From NCBI RefSeq assembly GCF_018860525.1, contig NZ_JAHKPM010000035.1:1-64000 (forward strand): a DNA stretch of 64,000 bases. Direction: 5' to 3'. Source of the DNA: Vibrio hepatarius. GTDB lineage: Bacteria; Pseudomonadota; Gammaproteobacteria; Enterobacterales; Vibrionaceae. The notes below the pieces were generated by a model that made no database searches, was not told the origin of the DNA, and saw only the letters and a list, made by a program, of their open reading frames with translations. This document shows positions 19,451-28,423 of the stretch, one piece after another. How positions within the stretch are numbered: position 1 is the stretch's first letter; each line of letters opens with the position of its first letter. The position numbers were made by a program, and so were the translations under genes.

Positions 19451-20053
19451 CTATTCAGAGGTCAAAAACTTCTCCACAGTTAGTACTGTAGATTTTCGAG
19501 TTAAAAGCTTTAGTGCTGCTTGATGCGTTTCCTCATCCACTGCGGCGGTCGCATCTTCAAATACAAAACTGATGTAATCCCGATCATGTGCTTCGGCAGC
19601 AGTTGATAAAATAACATACTCTGTCGATACGCCAGTCAGCAAAAGTGAATCAACATCTAACTGTTTCAGGATTAAATCAAGATTTGTCTGATAAAATGGA
19701 CTCACTCTGTTCTTTACAAGAATAATATCATTTTCCTGAGGCGCAATTTCAGGGAATATTTGCGTTCCCCATGTATTCAGTTTTAATAAATTGTGTCGTT
19801 TTGCTAATGAGAATACAGTTGATGATTCAGGACACTCAACATAATTTTCTGAAAAACCAACAACAACATAAATAATTGGAATGTCTTTTTCTCGTGCTGC
19901 ATGTATCAGTTTTTTGGTGTTCTCAATAACACCGTTATTCTCTACTTGCTCAAAATAACCTTCTTTGGCATAAACACCATCAGGATGAACAATTTCATTA
20001 ATAATATCCAGGACTAATAAGGCCTGGCCACGCTTCATCATCATATCAAACAC
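19451..20053 (-). CDS. isochorismatase-like hydrolase lacking the catalytic Cys
   Basis: A 200-residue isochorismatase/cysteine-hydrolase fold protein. Asp16 (LLVLDIINE) and Lys114 (VKNRVSPF) of the usual triad are present. The cysteine position in GVxTxxC is Val147 (GVSTEYVILSTAAEA). True isochorismatases such as EntB also lack this Cys (Gly there) and cleave an enol ether, whereas amidohydrolase members need the Cys. This protein is therefore unlikely to be an amidase; ether cleavage, a binding role or inactivity remain possible. It lies 8 bases after the FAD protein in the operon. Confidence 0.85.
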   Translation of the reverse strand: MFDMMMKRGQALLVLDIINEIVHPDGVYAKEGYFEQVENNGVIENTKKLIHAAREKDIPIIYVVVGFSENYVECPESSTVFSLAKRHNLLKLNTWGTQIFPEIAPQENDIILVKNRVSPFYQTNLDLILKQLDVDSLLLTGVSTEYVILSTAAEAHDRDYISFVFEDATAAVDEETHQAALKLLTRKSTVLTVEKFLTSE

Positions 20054-20061
20054 TCAGGTAA

Positions 20062-21975
20062 TTAAATTTCCAGTACAGAATCTACTTCTCGATCAAACAC
20101 CGGTTTAACTGCTATTTTCTCTATATGTCTGGATAAAATATTCTCAGAAATAGCATCAGCATCTCTAAAGAAATCTGTCCAGAAGCCCGGCCTGCTGCTA
20201 CCAGCTTGCATTAGCCAGCGAGTATGTTCTGTCGGGATACCAATTACATACACGTCTTTGATCCGCTGATTATTTTTATTGACTGGATTGAATGGTGCAG
20301 AAGAAACAGAAACTCCCCCCGTAACAAAAAAGCTGCTCTCCCCTTCATTAATATAATTATTCCAAATATCATTCTGGATTAGATTCTGAGTTAATTCAGA
20401 TCTATCCATTGTGATATTTGTCGTTGGAATTCTTGCATCAATAACTGTGTCTGCATAATACGCCGTATCCTCTACAGAATCAGACTTCATCAAGAATTTT
20501 CCACTTTCAATGTCGCCTTGTATCTGCATATTAGGACCAAGTATTTTCAAAACACCAGCCTTCACCAATGCAATAAATTGCTTCGTCCTTTCCAGAGGTG
20601 GCCCTGCTGTTAAGAACATACTTCTTGGGACATACCAATTTAAAAATTCATGTTCGTGTGATTCTGGCGTCAACCCACCAAAGTTTACAAGAATCATGAC
20701 GACAGATCGGGTATCACGAATGGTATCGAGCGCGGCTTTCAATGTTGAGTTTACGTTGCCTTGTTCAGCATTAAAAATGTCATCAGTCAAATAACTCAGC
20801 AATGAATCATGAAACTGTTCAGCACTTGAGAATTTCTGATTATGAAAAGGCCTTGCAAGCGCCTCGATATCTAGCTCAGGTAAATCTTCAATGCCAAATC
20901 TTTTTGCAGTCAAAGAAATGTCTGAGAAAGTCATCGATTGATTTGCAATAATAGAATCCTGAAACGCCTGTGCAGACTGCTCGCCACGATGTAAACGTAT
21001 CGCTGTAAAGAAGTAAACGAAATGTACTTCCGCCATCAATACAGGTAGCACATCCTGTACAAAGTTTATTTTCCCTTTGCTTCTGAGTGTTTCCGCCCAC
21101 TCAGACGTGAAAAATTTCGGCTGGTAGCGGTGATTTCCATCTTTTTGGTTCAAACCACGAGATGGAATAGGAACTCCACTTCTGGATCCGGCAATGATTT
21201 GGGGTTCACGACCAGATCGTACATAGTCATAAGTCCCGTCACTATTTTCTACAAATTTACCACCCCGGCCGATTGTAAATTCAGCCATTACATCATAAAA
21301 AGATAGCCCCAGCCCAATAATTCCTACGTTCTCTTTTTCAGAAACGCGATCTAACTTCATATCAGCAGCAGAGTCACCTTGAATATATTTCAATCCACCC
21401 CGCACGAGTGAAAAAGAAGATAGATCAAGCGCTTTTCCTGTCAGTTGAGGTAAAGCATGCCCCGTCGTTAATACAACTGAGTCAACAACAATATTCCCCC
21501 CAGATTTCAGCACTAATTCATAACAACTTTCTTCTCTGAGCAACTGAGTCACTTCACCCTTTATCTGAATCAGTTCAACATCATTACTAAAGCTATTTTC
21601 AATTGACTGAAGAACAAATTTCATATAGTGGCCATAGAGTCTGCGCGAAGCATAACTTTTTGGGCCAGGATAATCCTCTTGTGTCTTTTCCCACCACTCC
21701 TCAAGTGATGGGCCAGCACCTGGACGAGCTTCTCCCTGTACTAACTGCCCAGAAAATGCGGAAACCTCATTGGCCGGTGTATTCATGAGATAATGTTCTG
21801 CCTGCGTTGTCCGCCAAATGCGGCCGCAACCAACTTCAAAATTATCAATCAGGTAAATTTTCACTGGACCTACAGAGTCTGCGTTCAGTCGTGCTGCGAG
21901 ACGCTCCAGAATGGATAAACCTCTGGGACCCGTACCTACAATCCCTATCTTTAAACATTTCTCTTGCGATTTCAT
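20062..21975 (-). CDS. FAD/NAD(P)-binding protein (NAD_binding_9 family)
   Basis: A 637-residue flavoprotein-like enzyme. It starts with the NAD_binding_9 signature IGIVGTGPRGLSILERLA (about 10-27), followed by the acidic end IDNFEVGCGRIW. A second dinucleotide-binding motif, GIIGLGLSFYD, is at 218-228. The C-terminal third contains PTEHTRWLMQAGSSRPG. Some members of the family are flavin-dependent N- or C-oxygenases in natural-product clusters; most are uncharacterised. Its ATG overlaps the stop of the upstream aminotransferase (ATGA), so the two are tightly coupled. I infer oxidation of an amino acid intermediate; the reaction is unknown. Confidence 0.8.
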   Translation of the reverse strand: MKSQEKCLKIGIVGTGPRGLSILERLAARLNADSVGPVKIYLIDNFEVGCGRIWRTTQAEHYLMNTPANEVSAFSGQLVQGEARPGAGPSLEEWWEKTQEDYPGPKSYASRRLYGHYMKFVLQSIENSFSNDVELIQIKGEVTQLLREESCYELVLKSGGNIVVDSVVLTTGHALPQLTGKALDLSSFSLVRGGLKYIQGDSAADMKLDRVSEKENVGIIGLGLSFYDVMAEFTIGRGGKFVENSDGTYDYVRSGREPQIIAGSRSGVPIPSRGLNQKDGNHRYQPKFFTSEWAETLRSKGKINFVQDVLPVLMAEVHFVYFFTAIRLHRGEQSAQAFQDSIIANQSMTFSDISLTAKRFGIEDLPELDIEALARPFHNQKFSSAEQFHDSLLSYLTDDIFNAEQGNVNSTLKAALDTIRDTRSVVMILVNFGGLTPESHEHEFLNWYVPRSMFLTAGPPLERTKQFIALVKAGVLKILGPNMQIQGDIESGKFLMKSDSVEDTAYYADTVIDARIPTTNITMDRSELTQNLIQNDIWNNYINEGESSFFVTGGVSVSSAPFNPVNKNNQRIKDVYVIGIPTEHTRWLMQAGSSRPGFWTDFFRDADAISENILSRHIEKIAVKPVFDREVDSVLEI

Positions 21976-23171
21976 GAATACACTCCTCCAGATTGTAGTG
22001 CTTCAATTGCTAGGCGAATTCGCTCTAATGCCTGGCTGATAACATCACGAGATGTTGCAAATGAAAGACGAACATATCCTTCTCCCCCTTCACCAAAAGC
22101 GATGCCTGGCGTCACCGCCACTCCAGCCGTGTTCAATAGCCAATGTGAAAACTCTGCTGAGTTTCCAATCTGAACTCCTTCAATATTTGCAAATACATAC
22201 AGCGCACCATCCGGATAATCACATTTTATTCCCGGAATTTCATTGAGCCCTTCAACAATCAATTTCCGACGTGCCTGATACTCTTCCAGCATTTCATGGA
22301 TTTTTGTTTGATCGCCGTTTAATGCTTCAATCCCCGCCTGTTGAACAAATGAACCAGCACAGCCCACCGTATGCTGCTGGATTTTCAAAATTTCTGAAAT
22401 CATGGCTTCAGGACCAACAACATAACCAAGCCGCCACCCTGTCATTGCGTAGGCCTTCGAAAATCCATTAATAGTTATCGTTCTTTCAATAGCTCCTGGG
22501 AAAGCAGCAACACTGAAATGTTGATGGTCATCATAAATAACTTTTTCATAGATCTCATCGACAATTAGGATAATATTTTTATCCACTGAAAAAGAAATAA
22601 TATCGTCAATTTCTTTTTCAGTGAGCATCTTACCCATCGGATTATTGGGATTATTTATTAAAATAGCTTTCGTCTTTTCGCTATATTTTTCTTCTAATCC
22701 ATCTAAGGTAATCTTGAATTTATTTGACTGACTCAATGGCAATGATACGGGCACTGCACCAACCATTCGAGCCATTTCCTGATAGCTTACCCAGCTTGGT
22801 GTTGGAATGATGATCTCATCATCACTATCTAAAGCTGCCATTAGCGTAATAAATAAAGCATGTTTTGCCGATGGTGTGACTATTACCTCTTTATCTGGGT
22901 TAACTTGAACTTGATTTTCTTCAAATAATTTTTTTGAAATAGAATCCAAAAGCTCTTTCTTTCCACGACTTGGCGTATAATGCGTATCTCCATCGAGAAT
23001 ATACTCTATTGCTTTATTACAAATATTTTCAGGGGTAGAAAAGTTAGGTTCACCACCACCAAAATCTAAAATATCATTCCCTTCAGATTTTAAAAATCGA
23101 ACTCTATCCAATATTTCATAAGTAGCTGATCTTTGGATCGAATAAACACGACTCGATAAGTTGACACTCAT
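21972..23171 (-). CDS. class I/II aminotransferase (AspC-like)
   Basis: A 399-residue fold-type I PLP enzyme: DFGGGEPNFSTP (36-47), NNPNNPMG (173-180), Asp205 in VDEIYE, Lys239 in INGFSKAYAMTGWRLG, and an Arg in YVRLSFATS that would hold the substrate alpha-carboxylate. This is the prokaryotic aspartate/aromatic (I-gamma) type. It is the second aminotransferase of the cluster. With AvtA at the other end it suggests two transaminations: one supplying a 2-oxo acid for LeuA and one aminating the extended product. It overlaps the next gene by 4 bases. Confidence 0.88.
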   Translation of the reverse strand: MSVNLSSRVYSIQRSATYEILDRVRFLKSEGNDILDFGGGEPNFSTPENICNKAIEYILDGDTHYTPSRGKKELLDSISKKLFEENQVQVNPDKEVIVTPSAKHALFITLMAALDSDDEIIIPTPSWVSYQEMARMVGAVPVSLPLSQSNKFKITLDGLEEKYSEKTKAILINNPNNPMGKMLTEKEIDDIISFSVDKNIILIVDEIYEKVIYDDHQHFSVAAFPGAIERTITINGFSKAYAMTGWRLGYVVGPEAMISEILKIQQHTVGCAGSFVQQAGIEALNGDQTKIHEMLEEYQARRKLIVEGLNEIPGIKCDYPDGALYVFANIEGVQIGNSAEFSHWLLNTAGVAVTPGIAFGEGGEGYVRLSFATSRDVISQALERIRLAIEALQSGGVYS

Positions 23172-23201
23172 TTTATCCCTTTATATCAAGTTAAAAAATT
23201 A

Positions 23202-24209
23202 TTAATCAGCAACAAGACCATAAGTGTTGTTAACCCAATGCTCTGAAAACTTATCTGCGACGGATTTATTTTTAAATGCATAAGTCTTCTGCAGCCACCT
23301 AGTACTGACAGACTCATCTTCATTGACTTCAAATTTTTCACGGCTATGCAAACCATATTGGTTTGAAAATATCAGTAAATCACCTTCAGAAATTCGATGC
23401 TTAACTTTAATAGAGCGTGTTAGGGCATGAATAAAAGATATCAATGCATCCTTTGCTTCTTCAGGGCTGTCTGAAGCAACAAAAGTCAATGTATCCATAT
23501 ATCTTATTGAATGATCACTCAATATTATAGGGTGCTTTTCTGAAACTGTATTTTTATTATTTGTTTCTCTCGAAAAAACATCGAAGTCTGTTACAAAGTA
23601 ATTTTTCTTTAAAATTTCAATTGTTTCTTCAGGTAGTAAGGAAAAAATTTCTTTGTAATGAACAAATCCTGTATATGTAACTTCACCTTCAGGGCATCGG
23701 AGACCAAGTAATGTCACATAATCCGCCCTCACCTTATGAGCGGTTCTATCATTGTGATAAACCAGCTCACTGTCACTATAACCTGTCAGTTTTCCCTTAT
23801 ATTTGTTACGAGCAATTACATCGGTGAAGAAGCACCCATCATTTCGATCATAATATGACAGAAGTGGTGTCTCGGTTAAAATTGCTGTTAGTTCTAGAAG
23901 CGATTCAGAAATGAATGTCTTTTTTTTCAGATACTTATCTTTAACAGGGTCGTCTAGATCTAATAACGGAATTTCATCGTCAATCGGACAATTTCTTAGG
24001 GCGTGAACTTCACTAACCCCACTTTTACGTTCATTCAATATCCTTTTACAAACATCCACATAAAATTCAGGAATAAAATTATTATTGACCATCGATTGAA
24101 TTTCTTTTTTAAAGTCTGGGTAAGACTCATATGGACTGACGGAAATCATATTCAAAGTATCAAATAAAATCTTATTCTCATCGTCTGAAAATGAGTAAAA
24201 CGGCTTCAT
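23202..24209 (-). CDS. 2OG-Fe(II) oxygenase, arginine/asparagine hydroxylase-like
   Basis: A 335-residue enzyme of the clavaminate-synthase-like / TauD superfamily. Counting from ATG 24209, the metal motif HxD is H152-N-D154 (YHNDRTAH), the distal His is about 288 (YGLHSREKF) and the 2-oxoglutarate Arg about 304 (RWLQKTYAF). The early segment LRNCPIDDEIP matches the conserved region of amino acid beta-hydroxylases such as VioC and AsnO. It is the first gene of the cluster. I infer hydroxylation or desaturation of a free amino acid. An in-frame GTG lies at 24260, but ATG 24209 has AAGG at good spacing and is preferred. Confidence 0.82.
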   Translation of the reverse strand: MKPFYSFSDDENKILFDTLNMISVSPYESYPDFKKEIQSMVNNNFIPEFYVDVCKRILNERKSGVSEVHALRNCPIDDEIPLLDLDDPVKDKYLKKKTFISESLLELTAILTETPLLSYYDRNDGCFFTDVIARNKYKGKLTGYSDSELVYHNDRTAHKVRADYVTLLGLRCPEGEVTYTGFVHYKEIFSLLPEETIEILKKNYFVTDFDVFSRETNNKNTVSEKHPIILSDHSIRYMDTLTFVASDSPEEAKDALISFIHALTRSIKVKHRISEGDLLIFSNQYGLHSREKFEVNEDESVSTRWLQKTYAFKNKSVADKFSEHWVNNTYGLVAD

Positions 24210-24399
24210 AACCAACCTTATTCTAATTAGTAAACAGATTGAAAATAAACATAAACTCACGAGTAAGAATCAGAAAGAGTAAACCTTTCCTGTCGCGATG
24301 AATACATTCAGTATTTAAGTGAAAATATCACTGATATAAATTAGTTATCCACATATAAAGGCAATCAATTTTTATGCAATTAGTTATATGCAGTAAGAC

Positions 24400-24442
24400 T
24401 AATTGCAATCAGTTGTAAGTAACTGTAACCAATTGTAACAGG
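24400..24442. promoter_or_regulatory. candidate repeated operator before the cluster
   Basis: Three overlapping near-copies of a word like (C/T)AA(C/T)TGTAA(C/G) lie about 190 bases upstream of the first gene. Such spaced repeats often bind a regulator, but no cluster-encoded regulator is present. This is inference from pattern only. Confidence 0.25.
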
Positions 24443-24651
24443 ATGTTTGTAAATATTTCTACTGATCATTTTATAAATTTATCAAAATAAAAAAAATCAA
24501 CATATACCACTAAAAAACAAACAAAAAATTAAAGCATTTGAGTTTTTTTTACAAATTCACAACATAATAATCCAATTGAAATGAACTTAATATCAATGAA
24601 AATACGCACAGTAATGTATATGCAGACGACAACTTAATTGTTTCTGCCCCC

Positions 24652-24690
24652 TAGGTGGCTTTGTTGCGTAAATCGCGGGAACTAAACATA
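24652..24690 (+). mobile_element. possible IS5-family (IS903-group) terminus remnant
   Basis: GGCTTTGTTGCGTAAATCGC closely resembles the terminal repeat of IS903-group IS5-family elements (GGCTTTGTTGAATAAATC...). No transposase ORF follows, so at most one end remains. Confidence 0.4.
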
Positions 24691-24895
24691 AAACTTACGA
24701 TCTGATCGGCTAAATTCAATTAAGTCTGTAATCTCATGTCTAAATCTCTAAACTGTACTGGTCGCCAGTTGTCGAACAGTATTTCAACCGTCAATTTATG
24801 AGTCTTGCCCCTGCTTTCAAAGACAAGCTGATTCAAGTTGAAAGGCCTTTTCGTGCTGAACTTATCCCACTAACCAAATAACGAGGGTAAAGTTT

Positions 24896-25123
24896 GTGGT
24901 TAAAAATATACTAGTAGCAGTCTTTGCAGCTGTGACTGCAAATACTGCTATAGCGAGTGAATATCGAACAGCTCAAGATGTCATTGACCGTTGGATGATT
25001 CTTGACACTTGCGTTGACTATGTGAAAGCCGAGAAGAAGAAAAATCCTAAATTCGACGCTGAAGCAGAACTTTTGAAATGTGCAAACGAAGCAGAAAAGC
25101 GTTTGTCTACTACGCATATTTAG
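24896..25123 (+). CDS. small secreted protein, unknown
   Basis: A 75-residue protein from GTG with a strong ribosome site (GAGGG). Residues 1-21 form a signal peptide (hydrophobic core VAVFAAVTANTAIAS). The mature part is charged and has two cysteines (DTCVDYV and LLKCANEA), allowing one disulfide in a helical hairpin. I recognise no family. It lies between the cluster and the IS element, on the opposite strand to the cluster, so it is probably not part of the pathway. Confidence 0.5.
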   Translation: MVKNILVAVFAAVTANTAIASEYRTAQDVIDRWMILDTCVDYVKAEKKKNPKFDAEAELLKCANEAEKRLSTTHI

Positions 25124-25183
25124 GCGCATTAAGGGAAAGGGACATGGCTTACTGGCATTCAGCTAGAAAGGTAGGGTGAATAT

Positions 25184-25354
25184 ATGACGCACTTAATTAC
25201 ATCAATTTTGATGGTGGTTGTTCTTATTGAAGCGATAAAAGGGAAGCAAAAGCGCTTTGCACGATTTAGAATAGCGATTTTGTTTGCAAACATGGTGCTT
25301 TTTAACTTGGGAGTGTACAGCGAGCTAGTAAGTAATTTTGTTGTTTATTTGTAG
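25184..25354 (+). CDS. 56-residue membrane protein, unknown
   Basis: Starts with ATG after AGGGTGA and encodes two short hydrophobic segments (about 4-16 and 30-54) around a basic loop (KGKQKRFARFR). It follows the small secreted-protein gene by 60 bases on the same strand. The stop codon falls inside the left terminus of the IS element, so the gene end may have been changed by the insertion. The function is unknown. Confidence 0.4.
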   Translation: MTHLITSILMVVVLIEAIKGKQKRFARFRIAILFANMVLFNLGVYSELVSNFVVYL

Positions 25355-26554
25355 TAGCTCAGACTTGATCTGACAGTTACCCGTTTTTTAACGGTGTTTT
25401 GTTAGCTTAGATTTGAGCTAAATTCTTTTCAGACCAAATCGATTTACCATCAATTAATGTTTCTTGTGGTGTTCGACCGCAGCACATTTTACCTTGATGA
25501 GTGCGTTCATTGTTGTAGTAATCTATCCATTCGTCCAGATCTTTTTGGAATTCATCCATATCAGCATAGAGCTTTTTCCTAAAAGTGATTTGATAGAACT
25601 CATTTAAAATTGTCTTATGGAACCGCTCACAGATACCATTTGTCTGAGGTGACATCGCTTTTGTCTTTGTATGATCAATATCGTTAATTGCCAAATATAG
25701 CTGATAATCATGATGATCTATTCGACCACAATATTCAGTGCCACGGTCAGTCAATATTCTCAACATAGGAAGCTCATGCTGCTCGAAGAATGGCAGCACC
25801 TTATCGTTTAATATATCAGCTGCTGTGATGGGGGTTTTAGTCGTATAAAGCTTGGCAAAGGCCACTTTGCTGTAAGTGTCAACGAAGGTTTGCTGATAAA
25901 TGCGCCTAACACCTTTGAGATTACCTACATAAAACGTGTCTTGTGAACCAAGGTATCCGGGGTGCGCAGTATCAATTTCACCACAGGCTTCATCATCATG
26001 TTTCTTTTTCTCAAGGGCGGAGATTTGGGCATCCGTTAAGATAATACCGTCAGTAGCAACCTTGGCTTCGAGTGCTTTTAGCCGTTTCTTAAAGTTTTCT
26101 AGATCATGTCGTAACCAAATTGAACGTACACCACTGCCTGAAACGAAGATACCTTGTTTACGCAGTTCATTGCTGGTTCTATGTTGACCATGAGCTGGTT
26201 GAGAAACAGCATATTCCACGACTGCTTGTTCGGTGGCTTCGTCGACTCGATTCTTAATGTTAGGTGCTCTACGGTTTTTATCGATTAGGGCATCAATGCC
26301 TCCATCGTTGACGAGCTCTTGATAACGATAAAACGTATCTCTTGATACGCCCATGACTTTACACGCTCTAGAAACGTTACCTAGCTCTTCTGCTAAATTG
26401 AGTAAACCTGCTTTGTGTTTGATGATCGGATTGTTAGTATGAAGCATGAGAGTTACCTCTTTGTTTGTTTTGATTTAAAGTTCATCACCTTTATCAAAAC
26501 GGGTAACTCTCAACTTTTCAAGAAGATGTGTCAGATCTTGTCTGAACTAATACA
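25350..26554 (-). mobile_element. IS481-family insertion sequence, intact
   Basis: About 1205 bp bounded by imperfect inverted ends: inward from the left TGTAGTAGCTCAGACTTGAT, inward from the right TGTATTAGTTCAGACAAGAT, both continuing with CTGACA. Starting in TGT is typical of IS481. No matching target duplication is visible in the flanks (TTTATT left, TCTTAA right), as expected if the region was rearranged. The right end lies inside the 3' end of a chemotaxis-receptor pseudogene. Confidence 0.8.
25407..26447 (-). CDS. IS481-family transposase
   Basis: A 346-residue transposase. An N-terminal helix-turn-helix (GNVSRACKVMGVSRDTFYRY, 23-42) and a second HTH region (about 65-110) precede an rve/DDE integrase core. 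The likely catalytic triad is Asp170 (SQDTFYVG), Asp234 (LTDRGTEYCG) and Glu274 (NGICERFHKT). The C-terminus (GKMCCGRTPQETL) is the segment copied in the left relic. It is full length with no internal stop, so it is probably functional. Confidence 0.9.
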   Translation of the reverse strand: MLHTNNPIIKHKAGLLNLAEELGNVSRACKVMGVSRDTFYRYQELVNDGGIDALIDKNRRAPNIKNRVDEATEQAVVEYAVSQPAHGQHRTSNELRKQGIFVSGSGVRSIWLRHDLENFKKRLKALEAKVATDGIILTDAQISALEKKKHDDEACGEIDTAHPGYLGSQDTFYVGNLKGVRRIYQQTFVDTYSKVAFAKLYTTKTPITAADILNDKVLPFFEQHELPMLRILTDRGTEYCGRIDHHDYQLYLAINDIDHTKTKAMSPQTNGICERFHKTILNEFYQITFRKKLYADMDEFQKDLDEWIDYYNNERTHQGKMCCGRTPQETLIDGKSIWSEKNLAQI

Positions 26555-28382
26555 TCTTAATTGTTCAGCAATCCCAACCAGTTCTTCTCCTTTGGTGGTC
26601 GTGACATCAGCGGTGTTTAAGTTACTGTCACTAAAATCCTTAATGCTGACAATACTTTGGTTGATTTCTCCAACAACGGCGGTTTGCTGCTCAGCGGCAG
26701 TAGCGATCTGCATATTGATGTCACTCATCATCGACAAGCTCTCCGCGACCTCTTCAATCGCAACCCCTGTCTGCTCGCTCTGCTCGACAGCCTTTTCAGT
26801 CTGGCTACGACTTAGGCTCATCGATTCTACGGCACTCTTTGCTCCGTTCTGCAATTTTTCTACGCGGGTACGAATGTCATTGGCAGCGTCACTGGTCGAA
26901 TTGGCCAAGGTGCGTACCTCATCTGCTACAACAGCAAATCCACGACCTGCTTCACCGGCACGGGCCGCCTCTATCGCCGCATTGAGCGCGAGCAAATTGG
27001 TTTGATCCGAGATGCCTGAGATCGCATCCAAGATGGAACTGATGTCTTGCGTTTCTTCACTGAGTTTCTTGATTTCTTGCTCGGAAGACAAAATACTCTG
27101 TGACAAAAGATGGACCGAATCCACCACTCGGTTGACATTTTCCGCACCCGCTTTACATTTCTGCAACGATTCTTGCGCCGAGCTCGATGCACTTTCGGTT
27201 TTCGCCGCAATTTCTTGAACCGTCGCATTCATCTCATCGACGGCCGTCGCCACCATCGTCGTTTGTCCTTGCTGCTCAACCGTGCCATTTTTCGACACTT
27301 TTGTCGACGCCAATAATGCGCTCGACGAGACCGAGAGCTTGTCGGCATTGTCTTTAATCAGGGAGATGTTGTTGACGAGTATCTGAATGAGCGAGCCCAA
27401 TGTCCTACCCAACAGTTTGGCTTCCTTAACGCCTTCTTAGTGAATCTCGACTTTCAGGTTACCCTTAGACACTTGCTCAAGATCTTGAACCATATCCTGC
27501 AAAGGCTGGAAGAGCATTCGATTCAAAAAAGCCAATGAACCTACCACAAACACCCCTGCCAATCCGGAAAAACCAAACAAGACAATGTTTCGTGTCATGT
27601 TCATTTCATTGATCAGTTCACTGCTATCAAAGGCTGCTCGAATCGATAATACCTCATCGCCCGCCTTATTGCTCACCGCATACTGGGCAACACTAAACAA
27701 GGACAAATCATCGGGCCAATCAGCAGACCGATACACCACATCGCCTTGATTTGGCGTGAGTTGAATCGAGCTGTTCAACAGGGTTTCTATACCTTTGAGG
27801 TTGTGTATTGGATTCAGAATGATTTCCCCATATCCTTTCGCCCTGAGGCCGCCAATCGGGAATACGACCGAGAAATGGGCTTGGTTCTTGTTGTTCCAAA
27901 AAAAGGTGTAGGATTTGAGTTTTTCGGCGCCTTGACGTTGACCTAACAGGCCTTTGAGCTGAGGAACCATTTCTGCGCCGAACGCTCCCCCTTGGGTACT
28001 TGATGCAAGAGGCTTTAAATCGGCATCGAACACCCTAATTTTCCTCACGTCAATAGCCCCAGATGTATGCATACCAAGATTAAACGACTCGTTTAGCTTG
28101 CTCGACAATTCGCTGGGTTGCGCTTTTACCTTTCAACACTCGGGAGTGCAATTTTCTTAACGTTCTATCGTTGCTGAGTTCTTGGCCAAGTTTACCGCCC
28201 AAATCCGATAGGTGGACAATCGAATCTCTACTCGACACTTCGATAAAACGCGAAGAGACTTTGAGCTTGGCTCGGAAAGCCTCTTCTTTATACCATGATG
28301 CTGTCACCAGAGAGCCAATTAAAGTAAGCAGTGCAAACACACTGATCACACTCACAACTAGCGTTCTTACAGATATCGTCAT
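26531..28382 (-). pseudogene. methyl-accepting chemotaxis protein, broken
   Basis: It reads as one receptor: an N-terminal membrane segment, a periplasmic sensor (about 28382-27600), a second membrane segment and HAMP (LFQPLQDMVQDLEQVSKGNLKVE), then a signalling domain with the hairpin tip [21 protein letters not shown]. Three lesions are visible: a frameshift near 28100-28120 after RIVEQ, an in-frame TAA at 27437-27439 between VEIH and EGVKEAKLL, and replacement of the last residues by the IS right end. It is almost certainly non-functional, although the cytoplasmic part alone could be expressed. Base composition is visibly richer in G+C than the neighbouring cluster. Confidence 0.85.
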
Positions 28383-28423
28383 CGGCCCACTCCCCTATTC
28401 CCTGTTTCATTGTTTCATTGTTT

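Larger units (their letters stand above)
24210..24895. other. A+T-rich leader and gap upstream of the cluster
   Basis: No convincing gene. It carries the promoter region of the minus-strand cluster. A run of short related words lies at 24400-24442 (CAGTTGTAAG, TAACTGTAAC, CAATTGTAAC), which could be a repeated operator. Near 24657 there is a segment resembling an IS5-family terminus. The A+T content is visibly higher than in the backbone. Confidence 0.5.
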
